From Acidimicrobiia bacterium (GTDB taxonomy: Bacteria; Actinomycetota; Acidimicrobiia; IMCC26256; JAGPDB01): DNA of 64,000 bases. A program made the position numbers and the translations under genes. The stretch lies in the NCBI GenBank assembly GCA_018057765.1, contig JAGPDB010000001.1, positions 1 to 64,000 of the forward strand, in the 5' to 3' direction. This document shows, one piece after another, positions 33,096-44,826 of this stretch. Under the pieces are notes generated by a model. It did no database searches, had not been told where the DNA came from, and saw only the letters and a list, made by a program, of their open reading frames with translations. Numbering within the stretch: position 1 is the first letter of the stretch; every line of letters starts with the position of its first letter.

Positions 33096-33956
33096 GTGGC
33101 CAAAATTAAACTCGAGAAGCTCATAGTTAGGCAGAATATTTCTGAAAACTTAGAGAGTGCTCGAGAACTTATTGTGAATAATAGAGTATTGGTTAATGGA
33201 GCACTAATAAATAATATAAATGCAAATTTCGAGAATTCTGTTCAAATTTCATTGACTAAATTAGCTACGAAATATGTTTCGCGAGGTGGCTATAAGCTCG
33301 AGAAGGCACTCAAAGTTTTTAACATTGATGTGAATGGATACAAAGCACTAGACATTGGCGCTTCAACTGGAGGATTTAGTGATTGTTTGATTCAAAATGG
33401 TGCAGAACACGTCATTGCCGTAGATGTGGGTAGAAGTCAACTTGATAATAAAATCAGAAACCATAAACAAGTAACTATATTTGAAAGGCTCAATGCTAAA
33501 GACCTCACTTTAGAAAATACAAGTGGCCCTTGTGATATTTGTGTAATTGATGTTTCCTTCACATCTATTCTTCCATTATTACCTGCAATCTTCTCTGTAT
33601 TAAATGATGATGCATTAATAATTGCTTTAATCAAACCACAATTCGAAGGTAATAAAAACCAAGTTAATGATACTGGTATAATTACTGATCCTAATATCCA
33701 TATAGAAATATTGAAAAAATTTGTAGAAGATTTTCCATCCCAATACTATTTAAATGGCTTATCGGCATCACCAATTACTGGCGCAAAAGGTAATATCGAG
33801 TTTATATCTTTATTTCTTCCTGCGACTCGAGATTCAAAAGGTAGTTACACAAAGATTGATAAAGCTGGTAAAATCAACACAATAAATATAGAAGACGTAG
33901 TAATGCAAGCACATAATGATTTACGTCAATCTGAACGGAGTGAAGAAACTAAATGA
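33096..33956 (+). CDS. tlyA: TlyA family rRNA (cytidine-2'-O)-methyltransferase
   Basis: This protein of about 286 residues has an N-terminal S4 RNA-binding domain (about 1-60, with ARELIVNNRVLVNG) and an FtsJ-like methyltransferase domain with YVSRGGYKLEKAL, the SAM loop ALDIGASTGGFSD and the catalytic-type KPQFEG. TlyA methylates 16S and 23S rRNA and is a determinant of capreomycin susceptibility in mycobacteria. GTG 33096 is preferred over TTG 33090; TATAGT lies five bases before it. The stop overlaps nadK by four bases (ATGA), the usual actinobacterial pairing. Confidence 0.9.
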   Translation: MAKIKLEKLIVRQNISENLESARELIVNNRVLVNGALINNINANFENSVQISLTKLATKYVSRGGYKLEKALKVFNIDVNGYKALDIGASTGGFSDCLIQNGAEHVIAVDVGRSQLDNKIRNHKQVTIFERLNAKDLTLENTSGPCDICVIDVSFTSILPLLPAIFSVLNDDALIIALIKPQFEGNKNQVNDTGIITDPNIHIEILKKFVEDFPSQYYLNGLSASPITGAKGNIEFISLFLPATRDSKGSYTKIDKAGKINTINIEDVVMQAHNDLRQSERSEETK

Positions 33957-34744
33957 TAGATAAAATACATATTTGTATAAATAAAGAAAAAAACGGTGCA
34001 GATAAAGTATATGATCAAATAGTCGCTATTGCCAAAAATGAAAAATTGGAAATAGTGGCTGATCCGTCAAAAGCGGGTTGTGTAATTAGTATAGGAGGGG
34101 ATGGTACCTTTCTATATACTTCGAGGATTGCTATCGAATATGATATTGCACTATTAGGTATTAACTTAGGAAGATTTGGTTTTTTACCATATTTCGATAC
34201 AAATCAATTGGAACTTGCTGTTAAATCAATAAATACTTTAATTCCTAATGAAAGATTAATGTTAAAGGCAGTGGTAGGCGATGAAGAGTTTTTATCTGTA
34301 AATGAGTTCGTTATTGAAAGAAAACGACATGAACGTGCAGCAAGATTAACTGCATTGGTTTATGACTCTGAATTGAATAATCATAAAAAACATTACGAAT
34401 CTTTTGTATGTGATGGTGTCATTTTGGCAACACCAACTGGCTCAACAGCATATTCATCGTCAGCAGGAGGACCAGCATTAGCCTCAGATGTAAAAGCCTA
34501 TTCAGTGACGTTCTCTGCTTTACATAATCCTCGGATTCCACAAGTAGTTGTTAAAGACAGCGAAGTGATTTCTTTCGAAGTCGAAGAAGATTGTGTTTTA
34601 TTGTGTGATGGTCGTTTTTTAATGGATCTTCCCCCTAACGTTTCTGTAACTGTCACAGGTTCTGCTCGAACTTTGAAAGTAATCGAACGCCCTGAAAATA
34701 TTTTAACTCGGTTATCAGAGTCATTTGGTGGAAAAAGACCATAA
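33953..34744 (+). CDS. nadK: NAD kinase
   Basis: This 263-residue enzyme phosphorylates NAD to NADP in the cytosol. It has GGDGT at 48-52, the NEFVIER motif near residue 115, and TPTGSTAYSSSAGGP near 155-168, all diagnostic. The start overlaps tlyA as ATGA. In most actinobacteria recN follows; here a GNAT gene follows after a 113-base gap. Confidence 0.93.
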   Translation: MIDKIHICINKEKNGADKVYDQIVAIAKNEKLEIVADPSKAGCVISIGGDGTFLYTSRIAIEYDIALLGINLGRFGFLPYFDTNQLELAVKSINTLIPNERLMLKAVVGDEEFLSVNEFVIERKRHERAARLTALVYDSELNNHKKHYESFVCDGVILATPTGSTAYSSSAGGPALASDVKAYSVTFSALHNPRIPQVVVKDSEVISFEVEEDCVLLCDGRFLMDLPPNVSVTVTGSARTLKVIERPENILTRLSESFGGKRP

Positions 34745-34857
34745 ATCGCCCCATTTATTTATATATTAAAACGTTTGGCATTTTACGCTCAAAGTTAAAT
34801 GAACTATCATCTCTATGTAATACATTAAGTGCTCGATTCAAAGTTAGGACCCTACTA

Positions 34858-35400
34858 ATGAATAAAACCGACGTTGAAACTTTAATCTTACGGGACTTAG
34901 AATCGAATGATATTGATCAGCTCTGGGAATCAATTGAAAATGACTTAAAAGATCTACCTAGTTCTTGGCCTGTGAATAAAAGATTTTTCACAGAATGGTT
35001 ATTAGAAAATGTATTAAGTGAATTTCCAACAAAATATATAATTGAATATAAATCTGATCAGGGGATAAAAACAATAGCCGGAATTATTTCAGTTGATATA
35101 ATTACTAACCAAAATCAAATTAATTACCAAATGGCTGATCAAGGCGATGCCGATGTTACATATATGACATTTTCAAAATATTCTGGTCTAGGTGTAGCAA
35201 CTTTTGCTGTACAACAAATTTCGAAAATACTGATTAACAGTAAATTTAATCCAACCTTACGTATTGCCAATTGGAATAAGGCTTCAGCTCGGGTTGCGAT
35301 TAAATGTGGGTATATTAAATATGATTCAAGTGAATTAAAAGATGGTTATTTCGATGATGAGTTATCAATAACTGATGTATATAGAAAAATCAGAATATAA
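34858..35400 (+). CDS. GNAT family N-acetyltransferase (RimJ-like)
   Basis: This 180-residue protein has a GNAT layout: LILRDLESNDIDQLWESI at the start (the RimJ/RimL opening), a central strand with IAGIISVDII, an acetyl-CoA region with the GLGVATFAVQQISKIL helix, and WNKASARVAIKCGYIK near the C terminus. It would acetylate an amine, perhaps a protein N terminus or small metabolite. It sits where recN is usually found between nadK and steA. A TTAGGA Shine-Dalgarno about eight bases upstream supports the start. Confidence 0.75.
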   Translation: MNKTDVETLILRDLESNDIDQLWESIENDLKDLPSSWPVNKRFFTEWLLENVLSEFPTKYIIEYKSDQGIKTIAGIISVDIITNQNQINYQMADQGDADVTYMTFSKYSGLGVATFAVQQISKILINSKFNPTLRIANWNKASARVAIKCGYIKYDSSELKDGYFDDELSITDVYRKIRI

Positions 35401-35536
35401 TTATAAAGCGCGCAGTATAAATGTCTTAGATTCGATAAAAACATTGCATAATTATACTCATATTCGCAAAAATTAATAAAAATATCATTCAGGCTCTGAT
35501 ATATCAGCATATATTTATTAGAATCAATATCAAATT

Positions 35537-36742
35537 ATGGCAATATTAAATTCTCTAAGAAAAAATGAAATTCAAGAATTGTTGGCCTTTCAATGTTCGA
35601 AAAGAACCAAAGATCTTGCAAAGGTTATTCCCACAAAATTTGTTGCTGTAATTGCTCATGATGATTTAGACAGAGTTGCTGCAGAAAGTTTGGTTGCTGC
35701 AAAGGTAAGTGCTGTAATAAACACTAAACCATCTATATCTGGTCGTTATCCTAATGGTGGACCTAGTGTTTTGCTTGAAGCTGGGATTCCTATTATCGAT
35801 ATTGATACAGACATAGATATTTGTGAAAACTATAAAAATATTTCTATTGATAATGATTCAAATACAGTAACCTTCTCAAGATTTTCTGATTTAAAAAACG
35901 AAGATAATAAAATCGAAGAATTACAGTTCACAGCCAAAATCTGGGATAAACAATCTTTAGAAAAATCAATGATTGATGCGAAAAATAATATTGGTTCAGA
36001 ATTAAAGGTATTTGCAAAAAATACTCTTGAATATATTGATAAAGAAGTTGATGAATTTTTTGCACCTTTAGAACTTCCAGCATTAAAGACTCAGTTTAAA
36101 GGTAGACATTGCGTTGTAGTGGTTAGAGGTCACGATTATAAAAAAGATCTAAAGGCATTAAAACCATATATTAAAGAATATTCACCCGTATTAATCGCTG
36201 TAGATGGTGGGGCAGATGCTCTATTAGAAGTTGGTTTGAAGGCCGATATTATTATCGGAGATTTTGATTCTGTGACCGCTGAAGCATTAGTTGGTCCTGA
36301 ACTTATACATCACGTACATCGTGATGGTAGAAATCCTGGAAAAGAAGAGTTGGAAGCATTTGGTGTTGAATACTTAGAATTTGTATCTAATGGTATGAGT
36401 GAAGATGTAGCAATGCTCATGGCTTTTGAAGCGGGGGCATCATTAATTGTTGCTGTCGGTACTCACGGTACCATGGTAGAACTATTAGATAAAGGTCGTA
36501 GGGGAATGGCTTCGACCTTTTTAACTCGCATTAGCTTAGGACCAGTTTTAGTTGATGCTAAAGGAGTTAGTAAATTATACGAAGGTCGTATTAGACGTCG
36601 TGATATTATTCTTTTGGTGATGTCAGCATTACTGGTAGTAATTATTATGGTTTTTGTTTCTGAACCACTTAGAGTATTTTTAAAAGGGTTAAGATTAACT
36701 ATACGAGATTATTGGTATAGTTTTTCAGATTGGTTTTCATGA
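35537..36742 (+). CDS. steA: SteA-like cytokinetic-ring protein
   Basis: This 401-residue protein has an N-terminal regulatory region (about 1-190), a thiamine-pyrophosphokinase-like domain (about 195-335) with AVDGGADALLEVG and IIGDFDSVT, and one membrane helix near 355-375 before a short C-terminal tail. SteA with SteB was described in Corynebacterium as part of the septum machinery for daughter-cell separation. The next gene overlaps its stop as ATGA and encodes the SteB-like protein, as expected. Confidence 0.85.
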   Translation: MAILNSLRKNEIQELLAFQCSKRTKDLAKVIPTKFVAVIAHDDLDRVAAESLVAAKVSAVINTKPSISGRYPNGGPSVLLEAGIPIIDIDTDIDICENYKNISIDNDSNTVTFSRFSDLKNEDNKIEELQFTAKIWDKQSLEKSMIDAKNNIGSELKVFAKNTLEYIDKEVDEFFAPLELPALKTQFKGRHCVVVVRGHDYKKDLKALKPYIKEYSPVLIAVDGGADALLEVGLKADIIIGDFDSVTAEALVGPELIHHVHRDGRNPGKEELEAFGVEYLEFVSNGMSEDVAMLMAFEAGASLIVAVGTHGTMVELLDKGRRGMASTFLTRISLGPVLVDAKGVSKLYEGRIRRRDIILLVMSALLVVIIMVFVSEPLRVFLKGLRLTIRDYWYSFSDWFS

Positions 36743-37671
36743 TAAATTTTAGATTTCATATTATTTCTATAGTTGCTATTTTTTTAGCCTTAGGAATTGG
36801 GATTATTATGGGTTCGACAGTTATCGATAGAGCAATTGTTGATGGACTGCGTACGCGTATCGATATTGCTGAATCAAACTCTATAAATCGCAAGGAACAA
36901 AATGATCAGTTACAAGATGATATAAAAAAAATAAATGAGCAAGACACTATACTTGCAGCTCATAGTGTGCGTGAATACTTAAACAATCAAAGCGTATATG
37001 TAATCGTAGTTGGTGATGTTTCTGATTCTGATACTACTGAAGTCGTAGAATTATCTGCTCTTGCAGGTGCACAAGTCTCATCTGTTATTAAGTTCAGTGA
37101 TGATTTTATATTAGCCGACAAGAAGAAACTGTTAGAAAGTTATATTACAAGTTCATCTAATCCTGCTCAGAAACCAACTGTCGATGATAGCCAAAAAGTA
37201 ATGCTAAGTTATTTTGAGAATGCACTTAATGTATTGAGAGATAAAAATACTGATGAATCAAATAATGAGATAGATTATGATTCCTATCTATCTTTTTTAG
37301 TAAACAAATCAGCTTATAGCGAAAACAATGTATTCCAGAACCCTATGGCTAATCAAAATGTGTCATTCATGGTTTTGGTAGATCAACAAAAGTTGTCTGA
37401 TACAAAATATGCAAATTTTGTTACTGACTTACAAAATAATTTTCCGCTAACTATCGGTATTGTTGGATCAGAAAACCTTAAACTAAAACCAACTCGTGTC
37501 GATGCAGCAAAAAAATTAATTTCGTCGCTATCTGATATTAATTTAGTAGATACAGCTGATTCACCTAGTGGTAGAATTTCATTGATTATTGCACATAAAG
37601 ATAATATTGCAGGAAAAAAAGGGCTTTATGGTGTAACTTCGGTTGTGAATGAACGAGCACCTGCTCTATAA
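36739..37671 (+). CDS. steB: SteB/MctB-like membrane protein (copper transporter family name)
   Basis: This 310-residue protein has an N-terminal membrane helix (about 6-28, with AIFLALGIGIIMGS), a coiled-coil stretch (about 40-75) and an extracytoplasmic domain. The family is often annotated as copper transporter MctB, but in Corynebacterium the SteA partner acts in septation. I see no Cys/Met-rich copper site, so the septation role is preferred here. ATG 36739 overlaps the steA stop (ATGA), three codons inside an upstream GTG/ATG-type extension. Confidence 0.83.
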   Translation: MINFRFHIISIVAIFLALGIGIIMGSTVIDRAIVDGLRTRIDIAESNSINRKEQNDQLQDDIKKINEQDTILAAHSVREYLNNQSVYVIVVGDVSDSDTTEVVELSALAGAQVSSVIKFSDDFILADKKKLLESYITSSSNPAQKPTVDDSQKVMLSYFENALNVLRDKNTDESNNEIDYDSYLSFLVNKSAYSENNVFQNPMANQNVSFMVLVDQQKLSDTKYANFVTDLQNNFPLTIGIVGSENLKLKPTRVDAAKKLISSLSDINLVDTADSPSGRISLIIAHKDNIAGKKGLYGVTSVVNERAPAL

Positions 37672-37676
37672 CTATT

Positions 37677-39245
37677 ATGAACGAGCATAAACCAGTTATA
37701 AATTTAGCGTTCTTTACAATACTCTCACGTATAGTTGGATTCCTCCGGGTACTAGCTGTGGGTGCACTTCTTGGGACGACATTAATTGGAAACACCTTTC
37801 AATCTACTAATTCAATATCAAACATACTTTTTGACCTTTTGGTTGCTGGAGCTTTAAGTTCAGCTTTAGTGCCTCAGTTGTCTATTGCATTGAATAAATC
37901 CGACGCAGAGTTTAAGAATATTGTTTCCTCACTATTGACTGTAGTATTAATAATCCTTGGATTAATTACTATTGTAGGATTCATTTTCGCGCCATATATT
38001 TCAGATATATTATTTCAAAATGTACCTTTGGGTCATCGTACTGAACAAATAAAAACTGGTACGATATTAATTAGATTTTTTATTCCTCAAGTATTTCTTT
38101 ATGGTATAGGGGCGGTTTCAGTAGCAGCATTAAGTGCAAAGAAAATCTTTACTCCTGCAGCAATAGCGCCAATAGCTAGTTCTATCGTTCTTGTTGTTGG
38201 ATTGGGTATATTTCGACTGGAAAGCAGAGATATAAGTGATGATTTATCAACTAAATCCATAATTATATTAGGTATAACTGGTACTTTAGCTTGTATAGGG
38301 TTTGTAATAATACCTGTTTACGTTGGCATAAAAAATCGTATTAGCATGAGTTTGTCTTCAAATTTTAAATTAGGAATTTCAGTCTTAAAAACATCTACAT
38401 GGGCTATTGCTATACAAGCTTCTGCGGCGTTAATATTAGGAATATCAATTTTTCTCGGCAATAAAACACCTGGTGCTGTTGTAGCTTATCAAATAGGCTT
38501 TATGTTTTTTATAGCTCCATACGCAATAATTTCACAATCTTTTTCGACGGTTGTGTTACCTGATCTTTCATTGCAGGCTGCAAATTCACACGAGGAAGAG
38601 AATAAGTTATTATTTGAAAAAAATGTTTCAAAGACTATGAGTTGGACTTATATACCGCTTTCTGTACTAACAGCGATAGTTATTTCCTTATCAAAACCGA
38701 TAGCTACGATTATTTCGATTGGCGAAGCAAAAAATGGTACTCGGCTTTTCGAACTAATATTAATTTCTATGTATATAGGTTTGATGCCTTACGGTGTTTA
38801 CCAGAGTTGTTCAAGAATATTTTTTGCAAAAGCTAGTGTCAAAATGCCTGCTCTAGTCATCTTTATTTCTTCAGTACTAATCTCTATTATTGGATTATCT
38901 ATATCATCGAGATTTGAAGCTAAAAATATAATTATTGTTATGGGTCTTGTTCATACAATTGCTTATCTAATTTCTGCATTAGCATTGGTAGTTATGTTAA
39001 ATGTTAGAGGAATAAATACACTCCCAAATAAGACTGATTCACTTTTTATATTTGGTTCGATAATTTTTGGATCATTAGGTTTTATAATATCTAAAATAGT
39101 TAATCCCAATACTATGACATCATCTTATACATTTATATCTATTTTTATAGCCATATTATTTATTATGATGTTATTTATAGTTCCGAATTCGAAATTAAAA
39201 GAATATAAAAATGCGATATCTTCTAGAAAGAATATTAATGTATAG
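37677..39245 (+). CDS. murJ: MurJ/MviN lipid II flippase
   Basis: This 522-residue MOP-superfamily flippase has about 14 membrane helices. It would move lipid II, the peptidoglycan precursor, across the cytoplasmic membrane. The N terminus shows LSRIVGFLRVLAVGALLGTT and a typical LVAGALSSALVPQLS, both MurJ signatures. It lacks the long cytosolic pseudokinase tail of mycobacterial MviN. It begins five bases after steB and overlaps the next gene, so it belongs to a septum/envelope operon. Confidence 0.9.
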   Translation: MNEHKPVINLAFFTILSRIVGFLRVLAVGALLGTTLIGNTFQSTNSISNILFDLLVAGALSSALVPQLSIALNKSDAEFKNIVSSLLTVVLIILGLITIVGFIFAPYISDILFQNVPLGHRTEQIKTGTILIRFFIPQVFLYGIGAVSVAALSAKKIFTPAAIAPIASSIVLVVGLGIFRLESRDISDDLSTKSIIILGITGTLACIGFVIIPVYVGIKNRISMSLSSNFKLGISVLKTSTWAIAIQASAALILGISIFLGNKTPGAVVAYQIGFMFFIAPYAIISQSFSTVVLPDLSLQAANSHEEENKLLFEKNVSKTMSWTYIPLSVLTAIVISLSKPIATIISIGEAKNGTRLFELILISMYIGLMPYGVYQSCSRIFFAKASVKMPALVIFISSVLISIIGLSISSRFEAKNIIIVMGLVHTIAYLISALALVVMLNVRGINTLPNKTDSLFIFGSIIFGSLGFIISKIVNPNTMTSSYTFISIFIAILFIMMLFIVPNSKLKEYKNAISSRKNINV

Positions 39246-40095
39246 TTCGGTTATTTTCCTTTTAGGCATAATCATCACAATAATTTCATATTATTTCCTA
39301 AAAGACATATGTTCTAGTGAATTATGCACAGGCACGAATTATCGAGGTAATAAAATACTAAGCATAGGCGGAATACATTTTCTTTTTTCAATCTTTATAC
39401 TTGCATCTGTAACCTTGATAATTAGTAATATTAAAACTTATAAAGGCGCAGTATCCTATTCATTAATTTTAATAATAATAGGTTTTGCATTTTTAGGTTT
39501 AATAGATGATCTGTTGGGTAATAAAGATTCACAAGGTTTTAAAGGTCATATTCGATCATTATTACATGGTCGATTAACAACAGGTGGACTCAAATTATTT
39601 GGTGGACCAATAATTTGTATACTGGCTTTTATGCCATCAGTTCACAGTTTGGGATATCTAACACTAATATGCGATGTAATTGCAATCTCTTTAATTGCGA
39701 ATCTTACTAATCTATTTGATTTAGCACCAGGTAGATCTTTAAAAATCTCAATAGTAGTGATAATTTTTTGTTTGATATTTTCTACAAACAATGAATGGCA
39801 ATATGGCGTATTAGGAATATTAGCTGTTCTTCTTTATTTTGATTTAAAAGAAATGTTGATGCTTGGAGATATAGGTTCAAATTCTATTGGGGCAATGTTG
39901 GGATTTAGTATTGTAAACATTGTAAATATTAATCAAACCTATATCGTAATAGCGATAGCGCTTGTATTAAATTTGTTGTCTGAATTTGTATCATTTTCGT
40001 TGATCATTAATAAATTTATCCCATTTAGAATATTGGACACATTTGGACAGTCTAAAGAACGTAAGATTTGGTTAAAAAAGAAACTTTCAAATTAA
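39211..40095 (+). CDS. MraY/WecA-like polyprenyl-phosphate phosphotransferase
   Basis: This protein of up to 294 residues has about nine membrane helices. LIDDLLGNKDS (Asp99-Asp100) and GHIRSLLHGRLTTGG match the metal and substrate loop of the family, and NLTNLFDLAPGRSLK matches its second conserved loop. Such enzymes transfer a phospho-sugar to undecaprenyl phosphate. The actual sugar is not shown, and the protein is shorter than MraY. ATG 39211 overlaps murJ by 35 bases; ATG 39238 would shorten the overlap and remove only nine residues. Confidence 0.8.
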   Translation: MRYLLERILMYSSVIFLLGIIITIISYYFLKDICSSELCTGTNYRGNKILSIGGIHFLFSIFILASVTLIISNIKTYKGAVSYSLILIIIGFAFLGLIDDLLGNKDSQGFKGHIRSLLHGRLTTGGLKLFGGPIICILAFMPSVHSLGYLTLICDVIAISLIANLTNLFDLAPGRSLKISIVVIIFCLIFSTNNEWQYGVLGILAVLLYFDLKEMLMLGDIGSNSIGAMLGFSIVNIVNINQTYIVIAIALVLNLLSEFVSFSLIINKFIPFRILDTFGQSKERKIWLKKKLSN

Positions 40096-40130
40096 AATAT
40101 TAAATGATAATTATCTAATTGATTTATTGA

Positions 40131-41567
40131 CTAGGAGATAGTGCAATTTGTTGAATTATTTAACCAAATATTATAGTTACCTTTTTGGATTACCTGTGAC
40201 CATTTATCATTCAAGATATCTTCAATACTAAATATTCGATCGTTATCATCCTCTTTAATTACGATTGAACATATATCAGAATTGTTCAAGTATTTACTAA
40301 ATGAAGAATTGTCTAATTTGATACTCTCCGTTTTTGATTGAAATCTGTATCTAGATGTATCTTCTAGTAATTTAGGTATACCCATTTTTGCGAAGTAAGC
40401 AAAGCCAGGGTCATTAGTGAGCATTAATTTATCTTTTTTTACCCGTTCAATAATGTTTTGACTATTTTTGTAACCTGATACCTTTTTAAATCCGGAATCA
40501 TTTTCAACATTGTTTATAGTAAAGATTGAAGAAATTAAAAGTAGTACTACAAGGATAATTTCATATAACTTATTTAGCTTATACAAACTAAAATAATAAA
40601 TACTTATGATTATAATTGCAGGCATTATTATTGCAAGATGATTCCTAAATAGAGGTGCTTGAAATACGAGCAGCAGAAAAGTGGGAAAGAGGTACCCTAG
40701 ATTCAAAAGTTTGATCTCACTATTATGTAGTTTCGAATCTTTTTTAATCATTTTGATGACAAAAATTCCAATCCCTATTATTGCCATGATGCTTATAAAA
40801 ATATCCAGAGTGGAAATTGTAGAAAATATTTTTCCGATATTGGAAGTAATATTTAATGGATCATCTTTCTCAATATGATACACAACGCTTTGATCCCATA
40901 CATCTTTATATCCAAAAAGGATGAATGGCAAAATGAAAATAATTACCGCACTTATAAATGCTATAAACCGTTTTAATAATTCAGTATTATATGTTGATAT
41001 GAATAAAAAGATGATTGTCGGAATCATAAAAATACTTTTAATAGAGCATCCTAAACCTAAACTTATGCCTAAATAAATAGCATTCATATTTGTTTGTGAG
41101 CCGATGAATTTATACATTAAGAGTATCGTGGCTAAAGAAAATGCTGTCATAACGCCGTCAGAAGTAATTGCAGAAGTTGTACGAATAAGAGTTCCAGATA
41201 ATGCACATATCAATCCGGTAAATAATGCACATTTATAGCTCATAGTCCGTTTTGCTATTAATCCGGCGAATATAGCTATTAACATACCAGCAATTACAGG
41301 GATGATCCTAGGCGCCCAAAAGTTATTATTAAATATCCGGACAGGTAGAGCTAGCAATTCTAAAAACCATCCACCTTGAGAAGAAAACACCTGTTTAAAT
41401 GGGGTCAAGCCGTCAGCAACATGTTTTGAGCTTATTGCATATATGCCATCATCTGGTCCAAGTGGGTATTTTTTTAGAAATAAGCCTATTCGAGATAATG
41501 CCGCAACAATCGCTATTGAGATTATAAAGACAGTATTTGATTGTTTAGTGGAAAGTTTTATTTTCAA
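40131..41567 (-). CDS. GT-C glycosyltransferase (GT39/ArnT-like)
   Basis: This 478-residue membrane protein has about 11 helices and an acidic first loop with GPDDGIYA (about residues 37-44), the Asp pair expected of polyprenyl-phosphate-sugar transferases. The C-terminal part (about 365-478) is a soluble extracytoplasmic domain. It probably glycosylates a lipid, protein or surface polymer; the acceptor is unknown. TTG 41567 is the start, supported by a GAGGA Shine-Dalgarno. It is inserted on the opposite strand between the envelope operon and pyrG. Confidence 0.75.
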   Translation of the reverse strand: MKIKLSTKQSNTVFIISIAIVAALSRIGLFLKKYPLGPDDGIYAISSKHVADGLTPFKQVFSSQGGWFLELLALPVRIFNNNFWAPRIIPVIAGMLIAIFAGLIAKRTMSYKCALFTGLICALSGTLIRTTSAITSDGVMTAFSLATILLMYKFIGSQTNMNAIYLGISLGLGCSIKSIFMIPTIIFLFISTYNTELLKRFIAFISAVIIFILPFILFGYKDVWDQSVVYHIEKDDPLNITSNIGKIFSTISTLDIFISIMAIIGIGIFVIKMIKKDSKLHNSEIKLLNLGYLFPTFLLLVFQAPLFRNHLAIIMPAIIIISIYYFSLYKLNKLYEIILVVLLLISSIFTINNVENDSGFKKVSGYKNSQNIIERVKKDKLMLTNDPGFAYFAKMGIPKLLEDTSRYRFQSKTESIKLDNSSFSKYLNNSDICSIVIKEDDNDRIFSIEDILNDKWSQVIQKGNYNIWLNNSTNCTIS

Positions 41568-41614
41568 GTTTGTTCCTCAGATTACTTATGAAAAAATAAT
41601 TCATGGTAATATAG

Positions 41615-43294
<1,680 letters not shown>

Positions 43295-43322
43295 TGAACC
43301 TTAGTCACATTAATATTTGTAT

Positions 43323-44225
43323 ATGTCTATAGATGAAGCAATAGAAGAGTTTTTAATATATTGTTCTTCCGTACGCGGTTTTTCTAAAAATACATTATCT
43401 GCATATTCGAGCGATTTATCTCGTTTTAAATCTGGGATTGTTTTAAATAAGATCGAGAAAATAACTATTACAGATATCGCAAAATTTTTAGATTCAAAAA
43501 ATGAAAAAGCGAGGTCAGTAGCCTCAAGTGCACGTATGGTTGCAACGATAAGGTCTTTAGTTAAGTTTTTGCAAAGTGAATACGAAAATACTGATTTAGA
43601 TTTATCTGATTTAAAGTTACCTAAAGTCCCCCAACCTATGGCCAAAGCATTGACAAAAGAAGAAATATTTCTACTTTTAGATTCTTTTGGTAGTGATGAT
43701 GTCTCGATTAGGGATAAAGCTATTTGCGAAGTCTTATATTCAAGTGGAATTAGAATAAGTGAAGCATCGGGATTAGACACAAATGATATAGATTATGAAA
43801 ATCAAATGTTGAGAGTATTTGGTAAAGGTTCTAAAGAGAGAGTTGCTCCTTTTGGTTCAATAGCAATGTCATCTATAAAACTATATCATCAAATCTCAAG
43901 ACCACATTTTGTTGCTAAAAGAAAAACGAACGATTCAATTAATGCGTTATTTCTTTCGCAAAGAGGCCATAGATTAACTCGTCAGGGCATTTACGACATA
44001 GTGAAAAAAGCAGCAAAGAGGGTGGACTTAGAAGATGAAATCTCGCCACATGTATTTAGACACTCTTACGCAACCCATTTAATTGAAGGTGGAGCCGATA
44101 TACGTATTGTTCAGGAATTGCTTGGCCATTCATCTATTGCGACTACACAGAGATATACAAAAACGGATACAAAAAAAATAATAGAAACATTTACAAGAGC
44201 TCATCCTAGAGCAACTAAAATATAA
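43323..44225 (+). CDS. xerD: Tyrosine recombinase XerD
   Basis: This 300-residue recombinase resolves chromosome dimers at dif with XerC. It has an N-terminal SAM-like core-binding domain (about 1-85) and a catalytic domain with Arg144 (in SSGIRISE), His243 and Arg246 (HVFRH), His269 (LLGHSS) and the nucleophile Tyr278 (RYTKT). A TAATAT box at 43311-43316 is six bases before ATG 43323, fixing that start over TTG 43317. The location next to pyrG and scpA is conserved in actinobacteria, so it is the housekeeping enzyme rather than a phage integrase. Confidence 0.9.
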   Translation: MSIDEAIEEFLIYCSSVRGFSKNTLSAYSSDLSRFKSGIVLNKIEKITITDIAKFLDSKNEKARSVASSARMVATIRSLVKFLQSEYENTDLDLSDLKLPKVPQPMAKALTKEEIFLLLDSFGSDDVSIRDKAICEVLYSSGIRISEASGLDTNDIDYENQMLRVFGKGSKERVAPFGSIAMSSIKLYHQISRPHFVAKRKTNDSINALFLSQRGHRLTRQGIYDIVKKAAKRVDLEDEISPHVFRHSYATHLIEGGADIRIVQELLGHSSIATTQRYTKTDTKKIIETFTRAHPRATKI

Positions 44226-44232
44226 AAAACTT

Positions 44233-44781
44233 ATGCTTATTATAAAGAAATTTCGTCATTATTTAATTCGTGTAAAGCAATCGTATTTTGTATCTAAACT
44301 AAGCAGCACAGAAATTAAATGTGTGAAAAATACCTTGAAACCTGAATTACAAGTTATATTTTTTTCGCAAGCTATGTGTGACCAACGACATGGTTTCTTA
44401 GTATTTAATAAGTGTAAAGAACTATTTAAAGATAGTGTTGATATTTCCCATGAAGAACTATTTACGGCTAGTTTGCTACACGATGTTGGTAAAACTACAA
44501 GTTTTAGTAGTGTTACCATGCGCATCATAACCGCACTTTTCGTTGCTATCTATGGCGTCAATAATTCTATAAATCTTGATAATTCAAGATTTAGTTTATT
44601 GAGAAGGGTTGGAGCATACGCAAACCACTCTGAAATCGGTGGGGAAATGATTCGTAAATATTGTGAAAGCGATTTTGTATATGAAGCTACAAGGTATCAT
44701 CACTCTAAGCCTGAAACCCTGTACAAAAACTGCAAAAACCCCCTAGCTATAGAGCTGTTTATTGAAGCAGACAATCTATAA
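44233..44781 (+). CDS. HD-domain protein
   Basis: This 182-residue protein has an HD-type metal-binding core: HGFLVFNKC (His at about 55), the SLLHDVGKTT motif with the His-Asp pair at about 87-88, and a later ANHSEIGG and RYHHSKP. These residues fit a small metal-dependent phosphohydrolase, possibly on a nucleotide. It starts eight bases after xerD, so the two are probably co-transcribed. The substrate is not known. ParA often lies in this position in other actinobacteria. Confidence 0.75.
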   Translation: MLIIKKFRHYLIRVKQSYFVSKLSSTEIKCVKNTLKPELQVIFFSQAMCDQRHGFLVFNKCKELFKDSVDISHEELFTASLLHDVGKTTSFSSVTMRIITALFVAIYGVNNSINLDNSRFSLLRRVGAYANHSEIGGEMIRKYCESDFVYEATRYHHSKPETLYKNCKNPLAIELFIEADNL

Positions 44782-44826
44782 ACTTTAGACCTAAGCATGA
44801 ATCACAGACTAGAATAGTTTGATTAT

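Noticed and set aside
36739-37671. Copper transporter linked to the copper proteins at the window start
   Set aside because: Despite the family name, it has one membrane helix, a coiled coil and no metal-binding residues, and sits with steA in a septum operon.
43323-44225. Tyrosine recombinase as a marker of an integrated element
   Set aside because: It is XerD by position between pyrG and the scpA region, and no attachment-site repeats or phage genes adjoin it.
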